From Elusimicrobiota bacterium (lineage in GTDB: Bacteria; Elusimicrobiota; Elusimicrobia; 2-01-FULL-59-12; JACPXA01), in contig JACPXA010000197.1 of assembly GCA_016196785.1 (NCBI GenBank), forward strand, positions 1 through 5,743: a stretch of 5,743 nucleotides of DNA. The letters are read 5' to 3'. The notes under the pieces were generated by a model that did no database searches, was not told the DNA's origin, and saw only the letters and a program-made list of their open reading frames with translations. Numbering within the stretch: position 1 is the first letter of the stretch; every line of letters starts with the position of its first letter. Positions 1-5,476 of this stretch are shown here, in pieces. Made by a program: the position numbers and the translations under genes.

Positions 1-172
1 GAGGAACGACGATCCGAGCCCGGCGACGGATGAGCGATGGGACACCGCGAGGAACCACGCCCCGGCGAGCCAACGCCTCACAGGCGAGGAGTTCTACCTC
101 TAACATGGCCTGAAAGCGGGCTCCCTCGGTCCAGAGCTGCCCCATGGCCTCACGGGTATAGCGGGCAATCAT
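1..172 (-). CDS. purB: Adenylosuccinate lyase, N-terminal part (cut by window edge)
   Basis: PurB catalyses two fumarate-releasing steps of purine synthesis: SAICAR to AICAR, and adenylosuccinate to AMP. Only the first 57 codons are present; the gene runs off the left edge and the frame stays open to base 1. The protein starts MIARYTREAMGQLW, followed by a stretch containing EVELLACEAL, which matches the conserved opening of bacterial PurB (the 'RYTRPEM..iW' motif and the first helix with ExELxACEA). The ATG at 172-170 overlaps the purN stop as ATGA, and GGAG at 178-181 lies 5 bases upstream, so the start is well supported. The catalytic parts (His residues and the SSAMPYKRNP-type signature loop) lie beyond the window. 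It is the last gene visible in the operon. The identification rests on the N-terminal motif only, but the match and the purine context make it secure. Confidence 0.9.
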   Translation of the reverse strand, partial: MIARYTREAMGQLWTEGARFQAMLEVELLACEALARRGVVPRGVPSLIRRRARIVVP

Positions 173-825
173 CGGCGCTCCAGCGGAGGAACCTCCAAGA
201 TGGTCACGTGGTTCCTCTCAATCCGCAAGCGGCCTTCACTGAAGAGCCGAATGGCTTCAGGATAGAGCCGATGTTCCTGCTCCTGGATGCGGGCCGCAAG
301 GGTGCCTGGGGTATCCCCGGGCAGCAGAGGCACTTTGGCCTGGAGGACAATAGGCCCATGATCATATTCTTCATCCACTACGTGCACCGTACACCCCGAC
401 TCCTTCTCCCCACTCGCCAGCACCGCCTCGTGGACGCGCCGTCCGTACATCCCTTTCCCACCGAACTTGGGGAGCAGCGCCGGATGAATGTTGAGGATCC
501 GGTCCCGAAACTTCTGAATGAACCCTGCATCCAACCGCCAGAGAAACCCAGCCAAGCAGACCAAGTCCACCTGACGTGCCTCCAGGACCTGCGCCAATTT
601 TACCCCGAACTCTTGGGGAGCCCGACACTCCTGAGAGTTCAGAATCACCGCTTCAATATGGTGACGGCGCGCGCGCTCAACGGCATAGGCATCCCGGCGG
701 CTTGATACCACCACCGCGATCTCAGCCTGCGGAATCTTCCCCGCGTTGATGGCGTCAATGATCGCCTGGAGATTACTCCCAGCGCCCGAGACCAAGACCG
801 CCAGCCGACACTGACCGCTAGACAA
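169..825 (-). CDS. purN: Phosphoribosylglycinamide formyltransferase (GAR transformylase)
   Basis: PurN transfers a formyl group from 10-formyltetrahydrofolate to GAR, giving FGAR, in the cytosol. From the TTG start at 825-823 the product is 218 residues, normal for the family. Visible motifs: the phosphate-binding SGAGSNLQA near residues 13-21, LAGF near 91-94, and NIHPALLP near 112-119 with the expected catalytic Asn112 and His114. Asp155 lies in DEEYDHGPI, the folate-side loop. The segment KFGGKGMYG after NIHP is the longer loop form seen in many PurN proteins, unlike the shorter E. coli loop. Start choice: an in-frame GTG at 861 would add 12 residues (GGGLKRLGGCGL-like) unlike family members, whereas TTG at 825 has GGAGGG at 832-837 with 6-base spacing and gives a natural N-terminus (SSGQCRLAVLVSGAGSN). 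It overlaps the purM end by 8 bases and the purB start by 4 (ATGA). The function is very secure; the start is likely but unproven. Confidence 0.95.
   Translation of the reverse strand: MSSGQCRLAVLVSGAGSNLQAIIDAINAGKIPQAEIAVVVSSRRDAYAVERARRHHIEAVILNSQECRAPQEFGVKLAQVLEARQVDLVCLAGFLWRLDAGFIQKFRDRILNIHPALLPKFGGKGMYGRRVHEAVLASGEKESGCTVHVVDEEYDHGPIVLQAKVPLLPGDTPGTLAARIQEQEHRLYPEAIRLFSEGRLRIERNHVTILEVPPLERR
178..181 (-). promoter_or_regulatory. Ribosome binding site of purB
   Basis: GGAG in the last purN codons, 5 bases before the purB ATG at 172. It is short, but the spacing is normal. Confidence 0.55.
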
Positions 826-1801
826 ACCGCACCCTCCGAGTCGCTTTAGCCCCCCACCCACGCCCAGGTTCCACTTCTCCGATCACTCGGCTGGGGGTGA
901 AGGCCAGACGTACCCTCTCAGCCGCACGGGCCTCAACCACAAGCACCAATCCGATGCCCATGTTAAACGTCCGGTACATCTCGAGCATACCCACCTGCCC
1001 TCGTTGTTGGATCTTCTGAAACAGCTCCGGCACCGTCCAACTCGCCGTGTCAATACGAACCCCGCACCCCTCCGGCAGGATGCGCGGGAGGTTGTCCACA
1101 AATCCTCCACCGGTGATGTGGGCGACCCCTTTGATGCCATGGCCAGGACGGTGTAACAGCTTCAAGAGCGGTTTAACGTAGATTCTGGTAGGTGCCAAGA
1201 GCTCCGGCCCGAACTCGCGTAACTCCCCTTCGGAAAAGATCTTACGCACCAGCGAGAACCCGTTGGCATGTAATCCGGAGGAGGCCACCCCAACCACCAG
1301 GTCGCCCGGCCGAATCCGTCGCCCAGTAATGGCCTGCCGTCGCTCGACCACGCCCAACGCAAACCCCGCCAGGTCATATTCCCCTAGCGCATAGAACCCC
1401 GGCATTTCAGCGGTTTCCCCGCCTAACAGAACGCACCCGGCCTCTCGGCATCCTTGGGCGATTCCCTTAACGACCGTCTCAGCGACCCCTACATCCAACC
1501 GGCTGCACGCAAAGTAATCTAAGAAAAAGAGGGGGGTAGCACCACAACAGATGAGGTCATTCACATTCATCGCCACCAGATCAATCCCCACAGTGTCATG
1601 CCGATTCAGCAGAAAAGCGAGTTTGAGCTTGGTTCCCACCCCATCGGTACATCCCACCAGTTGCGGATCCCTGTAGCGGCCTTGGGGAAACGGGAACAGC
1701 CCGGCAAACCCGCCGATGCGCGGCGCCAAGCGTTTGATCCGACGTACCAGTTCATTGCCCGCCTCCACATCCACTCCAGCGTCTTTATACGTCAGGTTCA
1801 T
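818..1801 (-). CDS. purM: Phosphoribosylformylglycinamidine cyclo-ligase (AIR synthetase)
   Basis: PurM uses ATP to cyclise FGAM to aminoimidazole ribonucleotide (AIR), the fifth purine step. It belongs to the PurM/PurL/SelD/HypE ATP-binding fold. The product is 327 residues, slightly short of the usual 340-350, mainly near the C-terminus. Motifs in order: MNLTYKDAGVDVEAGN (start), GGFAGLFP at 30-37, LVGCTDGVGTKLKLA at 48-62 (ATP/metal loop), NDLICCGATPLFFLDY at 81-96, LLGGETAEMPGFY at 125-137, SSGLHANGFSLVRK at 174-187, HITGGGFVDNLPRILP at 228-243 and RTFNMGIG at 277-284. The frame is open upstream to an ATG at 1843, but the family start is MNLTY at 1801-1799. That ATG overlaps the pyrE stop as ATGA and has GGGGAG at 1808-1813, 6 bases away. 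It is the first purine gene after the pyrimidine block. The tail GRGWGAKATRRVRFV differs from the usual short GxGxV ending, but no break is visible. Confidence 0.97.
   Translation of the reverse strand: MNLTYKDAGVDVEAGNELVRRIKRLAPRIGGFAGLFPFPQGRYRDPQLVGCTDGVGTKLKLAFLLNRHDTVGIDLVAMNVNDLICCGATPLFFLDYFACSRLDVGVAETVVKGIAQGCREAGCVLLGGETAEMPGFYALGEYDLAGFALGVVERRQAITGRRIRPGDLVVGVASSGLHANGFSLVRKIFSEGELREFGPELLAPTRIYVKPLLKLLHRPGHGIKGVAHITGGGFVDNLPRILPEGCGVRIDTASWTVPELFQKIQQRGQVGMLEMYRTFNMGIGLVLVVEARAAERVRLAFTPSRVIGEVEPGRGWGAKATRRVRFV
832..837 (-). promoter_or_regulatory. Ribosome binding site of purN
   Basis: GGAGGG inside the last purM codons, 6 bases before the TTG at 825. It decides for a TTG start rather than the in-frame GTG at 861. 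Confidence 0.75.
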
Positions 1802-2364
1802 CCACGGCTCCCCGGCTTCATGAGCGGCAGCCCACGGCGGCACCCCTCACATCGCTCCGGTGGCGTTGTTTGTAAAGGCCAGCGCCACAGTGACACGAAG
1901 GGGACCGAGAATCTTAGTTCGCTGGTGGACCGATCGACTACCACTCCTACCCCTACCACCTTCGCTTGATTTGCCTGCACCAAGGCGACGACCTCACGCG
2001 TGGACCCTCCGGTGGTGACGACATCCTCAACCACGAGCGCTCGCTCACCAGAATGGACGGCAAAACCGCGTCGGAGGGCCATCTTTCCCGCTTCCCGTTC
2101 CGCAAAAACGCTCCGGCATCCCTTGGCCTGAGCCACGGCGAAGCCGATGACGACCCCACCCAGCGCCGGTGCAACGATGACGTCCACCGGTTCAGGAAAG
2201 GCGCTGGCCAAGGCGCTCCCTACCTGCTGTGCCACCGGAGGGTGCTGCAACAGGAGGGCCGTCTGAAGATAGGTGTCGCTGTGGTATCCGCTAGAAAGGA
2301 GGAAGTGCCCCTGCAGGCAGGCGCCATGGGTATCAAAGAGGCGTTTTACCTCTTCGCTAGTCAC
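1798..2364 (-). CDS. pyrE: Orotate phosphoribosyltransferase
   Basis: PyrE joins orotate to PRPP, giving OMP, the fifth pyrimidine step; it normally works as a cytosolic dimer with shared active sites. The product is 188 residues. Visible motifs: CLQGHFLLSSGYHSDTY at 16-32 (orotate-side N-terminal motif), PALGGVVIGF at 66-75, the flexible catalytic loop EREAGKMALRRGF at 89-101, and the PRPP-binding motif LVVEDVVTTGGST at 110-122. The C-terminus has Cys172-x-x-Cys175 and ends PLMKPGSRG. This short form with a Cys pair in the tail recalls the Thermus-type PyrE subfamily rather than the longer E. coli type; that assignment is from memory. The start is GTG at 2364-2362, which shares bases with the pyrF stop (GTGA). 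No clear Shine-Dalgarno sequence precedes it, so translation probably depends on ribosomes finishing pyrF. The stop overlaps the purM ATG by 4 bases. Confidence 0.97.
   Translation of the reverse strand: MTSEEVKRLFDTHGACLQGHFLLSSGYHSDTYLQTALLLQHPPVAQQVGSALASAFPEPVDVIVAPALGGVVIGFAVAQAKGCRSVFAEREAGKMALRRGFAVHSGERALVVEDVVTTGGSTREVVALVQANQAKVVGVGVVVDRSTSELRFSVPFVSLWRWPLQTTPPERCEGCRRGLPLMKPGSRG
1808..1813 (-). promoter_or_regulatory. Ribosome binding site of purM
   Basis: GGGGAG inside the pyrE tail, 6 bases before the ATG at 1801. It supports the MNLTY start over the in-frame ATG at 1843, which lies deep inside pyrE. Confidence 0.7.
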
Positions 2365-3041
2365 GCCAAGGCGCGGGTGATGCGGCGCACCACCGCTTCA
2401 GGGTCCCGCGCTTCCAGAATAGGGCGCCCCACCACCACAAAATCGGCGCCGGCCGCACGGGCATCTTCAGGGCTCGCCACCCGCTTTTGTTCCCCCCCAT
2501 CCTCACTGAGTCGAATGCCTGGCGTCACCACGGTGAAACGGCGGCCGCACACCTGCCTGATCGCTTTGGCCTCTTGCACGGAGGCGACCACCCCATCCAG
2601 TCCCTGCTCGCGTCCTAACTGGGCGAGCGCAACGACCTGCGCCTCCGGCGCGTTGTTCACTCCGACCCGTCGAAGGTCGCCTTCATTGAGGCTGGTCAAC
2701 ACCGTGACCCCCCAGAGCTTCGGTCGGGGATTCACCTCCGCGGCTTTCCGCACCATCTCGGGACCTCCCGAGGTATGGAGGGTAAGGCTAAAGACCCCCA
2801 GTGTCCCGGCCTGCCAGGTGGCCTCCGCCACCACTGAAGGGATGTCGTGGAGCTTCAGGTCTAAGAACACCTGCTTGCCGAGTTCCCGAATGCTTTCAAT
2901 GAGGGAGGCGCCGGTCTTCAGGAATAACCCCGGCCCGACCTTGAAGATATCCACCCAGGCAGACAACCGCTCGACCCAGCGGACCGCTTCTTCGTCGGTT
3001 GGAACATCGAGCGCGACAATCAATCGTTGATACTGTTTCAT
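2361..3041 (-). CDS. pyrF: Orotidine 5'-phosphate decarboxylase
   Basis: PyrF decarboxylates OMP to UMP, the last step of de novo UMP synthesis, using a TIM-barrel fold without cofactors. The 226 residues are typical of the bacterial group I form. Visible motifs: IVALDVP at 8-14 with Asp12, FKVGPGLF at 33-40 with Lys34, the catalytic signature FLDLKLHDIP at 59-68 (Asp61, Lys63, Asp66), LHTSGGPEM at 88-96, TPGIR at 173-177, EQKRVASP at 184-191 and the phosphate-binding GRPI at 205-208. The usual DQKR motif reads EQKR here, a mild change next to a G7 run. The ATG at 3041-3039 follows the pyrD TAA after a single base; the G8 tract at 3047-3054, inside the pyrD end, is the only Shine-Dalgarno-like sequence. 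The gene ends in a GTGA overlap with pyrE. Function is secure. Confidence 0.97.
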   Translation of the reverse strand: MKQYQRLIVALDVPTDEEAVRWVERLSAWVDIFKVGPGLFLKTGASLIESIRELGKQVFLDLKLHDIPSVVAEATWQAGTLGVFSLTLHTSGGPEMVRKAAEVNPRPKLWGVTVLTSLNEGDLRRVGVNNAPEAQVVALAQLGREQGLDGVVASVQEAKAIRQVCGRRFTVVTPGIRLSEDGGEQKRVASPEDARAAGADFVVVGRPILEARDPEAVVRRITRALA

Positions 3042-3042
3042 G

Positions 3043-4134
3043 TTATCCCCCCCCTGTTCCTACCGCGGCTTGGACCGACGAAAATCCATCCCGCTGGCAC
3101 AGCGCCAAGAGCCCCGCATTCACGCGTTTCACCAACCCTGGACCGCGATACACCAACCCCGTGTAGATCTGGATCAATGAAGCGCCTGCCCGAATCTTGG
3201 CATAGGCGTCTTCTGCGCTAAAAATCCCCCCGACGCCGATCACCGCAAGTCTCCCTTTGACCTGACGGAAAATTCGCTGAATGACGGCGGTGGATCGGGC
3301 GACCAGCGGCAGGCCGCTGACCCCCCCTTCCTGGGTGACCAGGGTGCGTAGCCCCTCCCGAGAAACCGTGGTGTTGGTCGCAATGATCCCTCCCAGGTGA
3401 TGCCGGAGTGCTGCCTCCGTCACCTGTTCGAGCTGCTCCGGAGAGAGATCAGGAGAAATCTTCACGAGCAGGGGAGGCCGGTGTCCCCCGGCTCTGCCGG
3501 CGAGCTGACGGTGGCGTTCACACACCGCCGAAAGGAGTTCCTCCAACCGGGAAGGTGCTTCGAACTGACGAAGTCCCTGGGTGTTCGGAGAACTGACGTT
3601 GAGGACCAGGTAATCGGCATAGTGGAAGAGGGCCTCCAAGGCGTTGAGATAGTCACTAATAGCGTCCTCCTGAGGAGTCGTTGGGGTTTTCCCGATGTTG
3701 ACGCCGATGGGGATCAGCCGTTGGGTGAACCGGCGTAACCGCTCCCGCGCCACCTTCGCCCCGGGGTTGTTGAACCCTAACCGATTGATGAGCGCCTCGT
3801 CCTTAACCGCTCGAAAGAGCCGGGGGGAAGGATTCCCACCGTGTGGCAGCGGGGTGATGGTCCCCACCTCGAGAAACCCAAACCCTAAGGCGGGGAGACC
3901 CGCCACCCATTCGCACCCTTTGTCAAACCCCGCAGCCAGCCCAACCGGATTCGGAAAGGTCAGGTCCCACAGCCGGACCGAGAGGCGCGGATCAACGAGG
4001 GTCGTCCGGCTCCGGAGCCATCGCACCAACGGTGGCACAGACCCTAATGCCTTGAGCCACGTTCCCACCCAGCGATGTGCCCGTTCGGCATCCATCGCAA
4101 AGAGCGCCGGACGAACCAACCATTCATACCACAC
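3043..4134 (-). CDS. pyrD: Dihydroorotate dehydrogenase (quinone), class 2
   Basis: PyrD oxidises dihydroorotate to orotate with FMN and passes electrons to membrane quinone. With the GTG start at 4134 it has 363 residues. The N-terminus (WYEWLVRPALFAMDAERAHRW) is the short membrane-associating region of class 2 enzymes (E. coli type, LDPERAH). Then come NPVGLAAGFDKG at 62-73, EVGTITP at 89-95, NRLGFNN at 117-123, GVNIGK at 144-149, NVSSPNTQGLR at 179-189 with Ser182 as the expected catalytic base, LVKISPDL at 223-230, TNTT at 253-256 and the FMN-phosphate region GVGGI at 300-304 followed by YTGLVYRGP. Ser rather than Cys as base, together with the N-terminal region, marks class 2; accordingly no pyrK is seen. 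The start is uncertain: a TTG at 4167 would add 11 residues. GTG at 4134 aligns best with the family N-terminus but has GAGG only 2 bases away. It overlaps the pyrC end by 11 bases and is followed by pyrF after one base. Confidence 0.95.
   Translation of the reverse strand: MWYEWLVRPALFAMDAERAHRWVGTWLKALGSVPPLVRWLRSRTTLVDPRLSVRLWDLTFPNPVGLAAGFDKGCEWVAGLPALGFGFLEVGTITPLPHGGNPSPRLFRAVKDEALINRLGFNNPGAKVARERLRRFTQRLIPIGVNIGKTPTTPQEDAISDYLNALEALFHYADYLVLNVSSPNTQGLRQFEAPSRLEELLSAVCERHRQLAGRAGGHRPPLLVKISPDLSPEQLEQVTEAALRHHLGGIIATNTTVSREGLRTLVTQEGGVSGLPLVARSTAVIQRIFRQVKGRLAVIGVGGIFSAEDAYAKIRAGASLIQIYTGLVYRGPGLVKRVNAGLLALCQRDGFSSVQAAVGTGGG
3047..3054 (-). repeat. G8 homopolymer at the pyrD end, serving as pyrF ribosome binding site
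   Basis: Eight consecutive G (C8 on the plus strand) encode the last Gly codons of pyrD and sit 5 bases before the pyrF ATG, so they are the only Shine-Dalgarno-like element for pyrF. The run is followed by ATAAC and then ATG. Removing one G puts the end of pyrD in frame with pyrF. Confidence 0.7.
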
Positions 4135-5476
4135 GGCCTCGATCCATGACGATGTCCCCCGCCACAATTGTCATCCGCGCTTTTCCCTTCAGGGTCCAGC
4201 CGAGGAATGGCGAGTTTCGACTTTTGGAGACGAACCCGGTGACGGTATGGCGAACGCGGGGGTCAATTACCGTCACATCCCCAGGCGCTCCAACCCCTAA
4301 GTGGCCGCCAGGCAGCTCGAGGAGCCGCGCCGGGGCCTCAGAGAGCCGTCGAACCGCCTCGCTCCAGGACAGGAGGCCAGGGTCAATCAGGTGCGTGATG
4401 ACGAGCGGCAATGTCGTCTCGAGGCCGATGATCCCAAACGGTGCGAGGTCAAACTCCCGGGCTTTCTCCGAGGCGGTGTGGGGGGCGTGGTCGCTGGCGA
4501 TGACGTCAAGGGTGCCATCCGAAATTCCTTGTTTGATTGCCTCGACATCGGCTGCGGTCCGTAACGGCGGGTTCATCTTGGCCAAGGTGTTGTATTGGGT
4601 GACCGCTTCTTCCGTGAGACAAAAATAATGGGGACAGGTTTCCGCGGTGACCTGGACCCCTCGAGCCTTGGCCTGGCGGACGAACTCCACCGACTCTTTG
4701 GTGGAGAGATGGGCGAGATGCACCCGCCCTCGAGTGAGCTCGGCCAGGGCGATGTCCCTGGCGACCATGATGTACTCGGCTTGACGCGGGATGCCCTTCA
4801 ACCCAAGAATGGTCGCCAGCCGTCCCTCATTCATGACGCCGTCTCTGGCAAGTTCCGGCTCCTCACAGTGGTCAATGACGACCAGATGAAAATTCTTCGC
4901 GTATTCCAGCGCCCGACGAAACAACATCGCGCTTTTGACAGGTTGGCCGTCATCCGAGATCGCCACACACCCGGCACGGCGCATCGCCCCAATCTCCGCC
5001 AACTCCTGGCCTGCTAAGTTTCGGCTGATAGCCCCAACGGGGTACACCCGCACACGTCCCTCCGTCCTGGCCTTCATCTGGACAAACTGAATTTCAGAGA
5101 CGTTGTCTAAGGGAGGGATGGTATTCGCCATGCAGACCACTGAGGTAAACCCGCCCAGCGCGGCGGCTACAGTGCCGGTGGCGATGGTCTCCTTTTCTTC
5201 CTGCCCCGGCTCCCGGAGATGCACATGGAGGTCAATCAGGCCGGGGGTGACGATCAGCCCTCGCGCGTCAACCACCGTGGCCCGTTTGGGTGGGGGAATC
5301 ATTTTTGCGACCCGGCGGACCCGCTCGTCAGCAATCAAGATATCAAGTACCTCGTCGCGCCCATGCCGAGGATCAACGACCCGACCCCCACGAATCAGCA
5401 ACCGACCCGACACCCGCATCATCGTTGCCGGTTTCAGGCGACTGACCGGACGCAGGCGAGTCCCCACGGGGCTCAT
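4124..5476 (-). CDS. pyrC: Dihydroorotase, type I
   Basis: PyrC is the metal-dependent amidohydrolase that cyclises carbamoyl-aspartate to dihydroorotate. From the chosen ATG it is 450 residues, about 20 longer than usual at the N-terminus. Visible motifs: DLHVHLREPGQEEKETIATG at 82-101 (metal ligands His84 and His86, substrate Arg88), MANTIPPLDN at 116-125, SDDGQPV at 174-180 (Asp176 in the place of the bridging ligand), IDHCEE at 201-206 (His203), HLAHLST at 253-259 (His256), CPHYFCLTEE at 281-290, KMNPPLR at 300-306 and ASDHAPH at 327-333 (catalytic Asp329). The set of ligands is complete, so it should be an active enzyme rather than a structural pseudo-dihydroorotase. The ATG at 5476-5474 overlaps the pyrB stop as ATGA and has GGGAGGG at 5485-5491, 8 bases away. 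MetMet at residues 19-20 (5422 or 5419) would match the usual N-terminus but has no clear Shine-Dalgarno sequence. Confidence 0.96.
   Translation of the reverse strand: MSPVGTRLRPVSRLKPATMMRVSGRLLIRGGRVVDPRHGRDEVLDILIADERVRRVAKMIPPPKRATVVDARGLIVTPGLIDLHVHLREPGQEEKETIATGTVAAALGGFTSVVCMANTIPPLDNVSEIQFVQMKARTEGRVRVYPVGAISRNLAGQELAEIGAMRRAGCVAISDDGQPVKSAMLFRRALEYAKNFHLVVIDHCEEPELARDGVMNEGRLATILGLKGIPRQAEYIMVARDIALAELTRGRVHLAHLSTKESVEFVRQAKARGVQVTAETCPHYFCLTEEAVTQYNTLAKMNPPLRTAADVEAIKQGISDGTLDVIASDHAPHTASEKAREFDLAPFGIIGLETTLPLVITHLIDPGLLSWSEAVRRLSEAPARLLELPGGHLGVGAPGDVTVIDPRVRHTVTGFVSKSRNSPFLGWTLKGKARMTIVAGDIVMDRGRVV

Noticed and set aside
181..192. Small inverted repeat (GGAGG with CCTCC) near the purN end, considered as a terminator or operator
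   Set aside because: It has a 5-base stem with only a 2-base loop, no T-run, and lies inside coding sequence directly before purB. It is probably chance.
37..705. Plus-strand open frame of 222 codons
   Set aside because: It lies antisense to purN and purB. Its translation is low-complexity in character (many Pro, Arg and His), shows no family motif, and both minus-strand genes are firmly identified.
1966..3030. Plus-strand open frame of 354 codons
   Set aside because: It is exactly antisense to pyrE and pyrF. The Ser/Thr/Arg/Pro-rich composition is typical of a shadow frame in G+C-rich DNA, and there is no recognisable domain.
3695..4628. Overlapping plus-strand frames of 201 and 183 codons
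   Set aside because: They are antisense to pyrD and pyrC and rich in Arg, Pro and Ser, with no motif. They also overlap each other in different frames.
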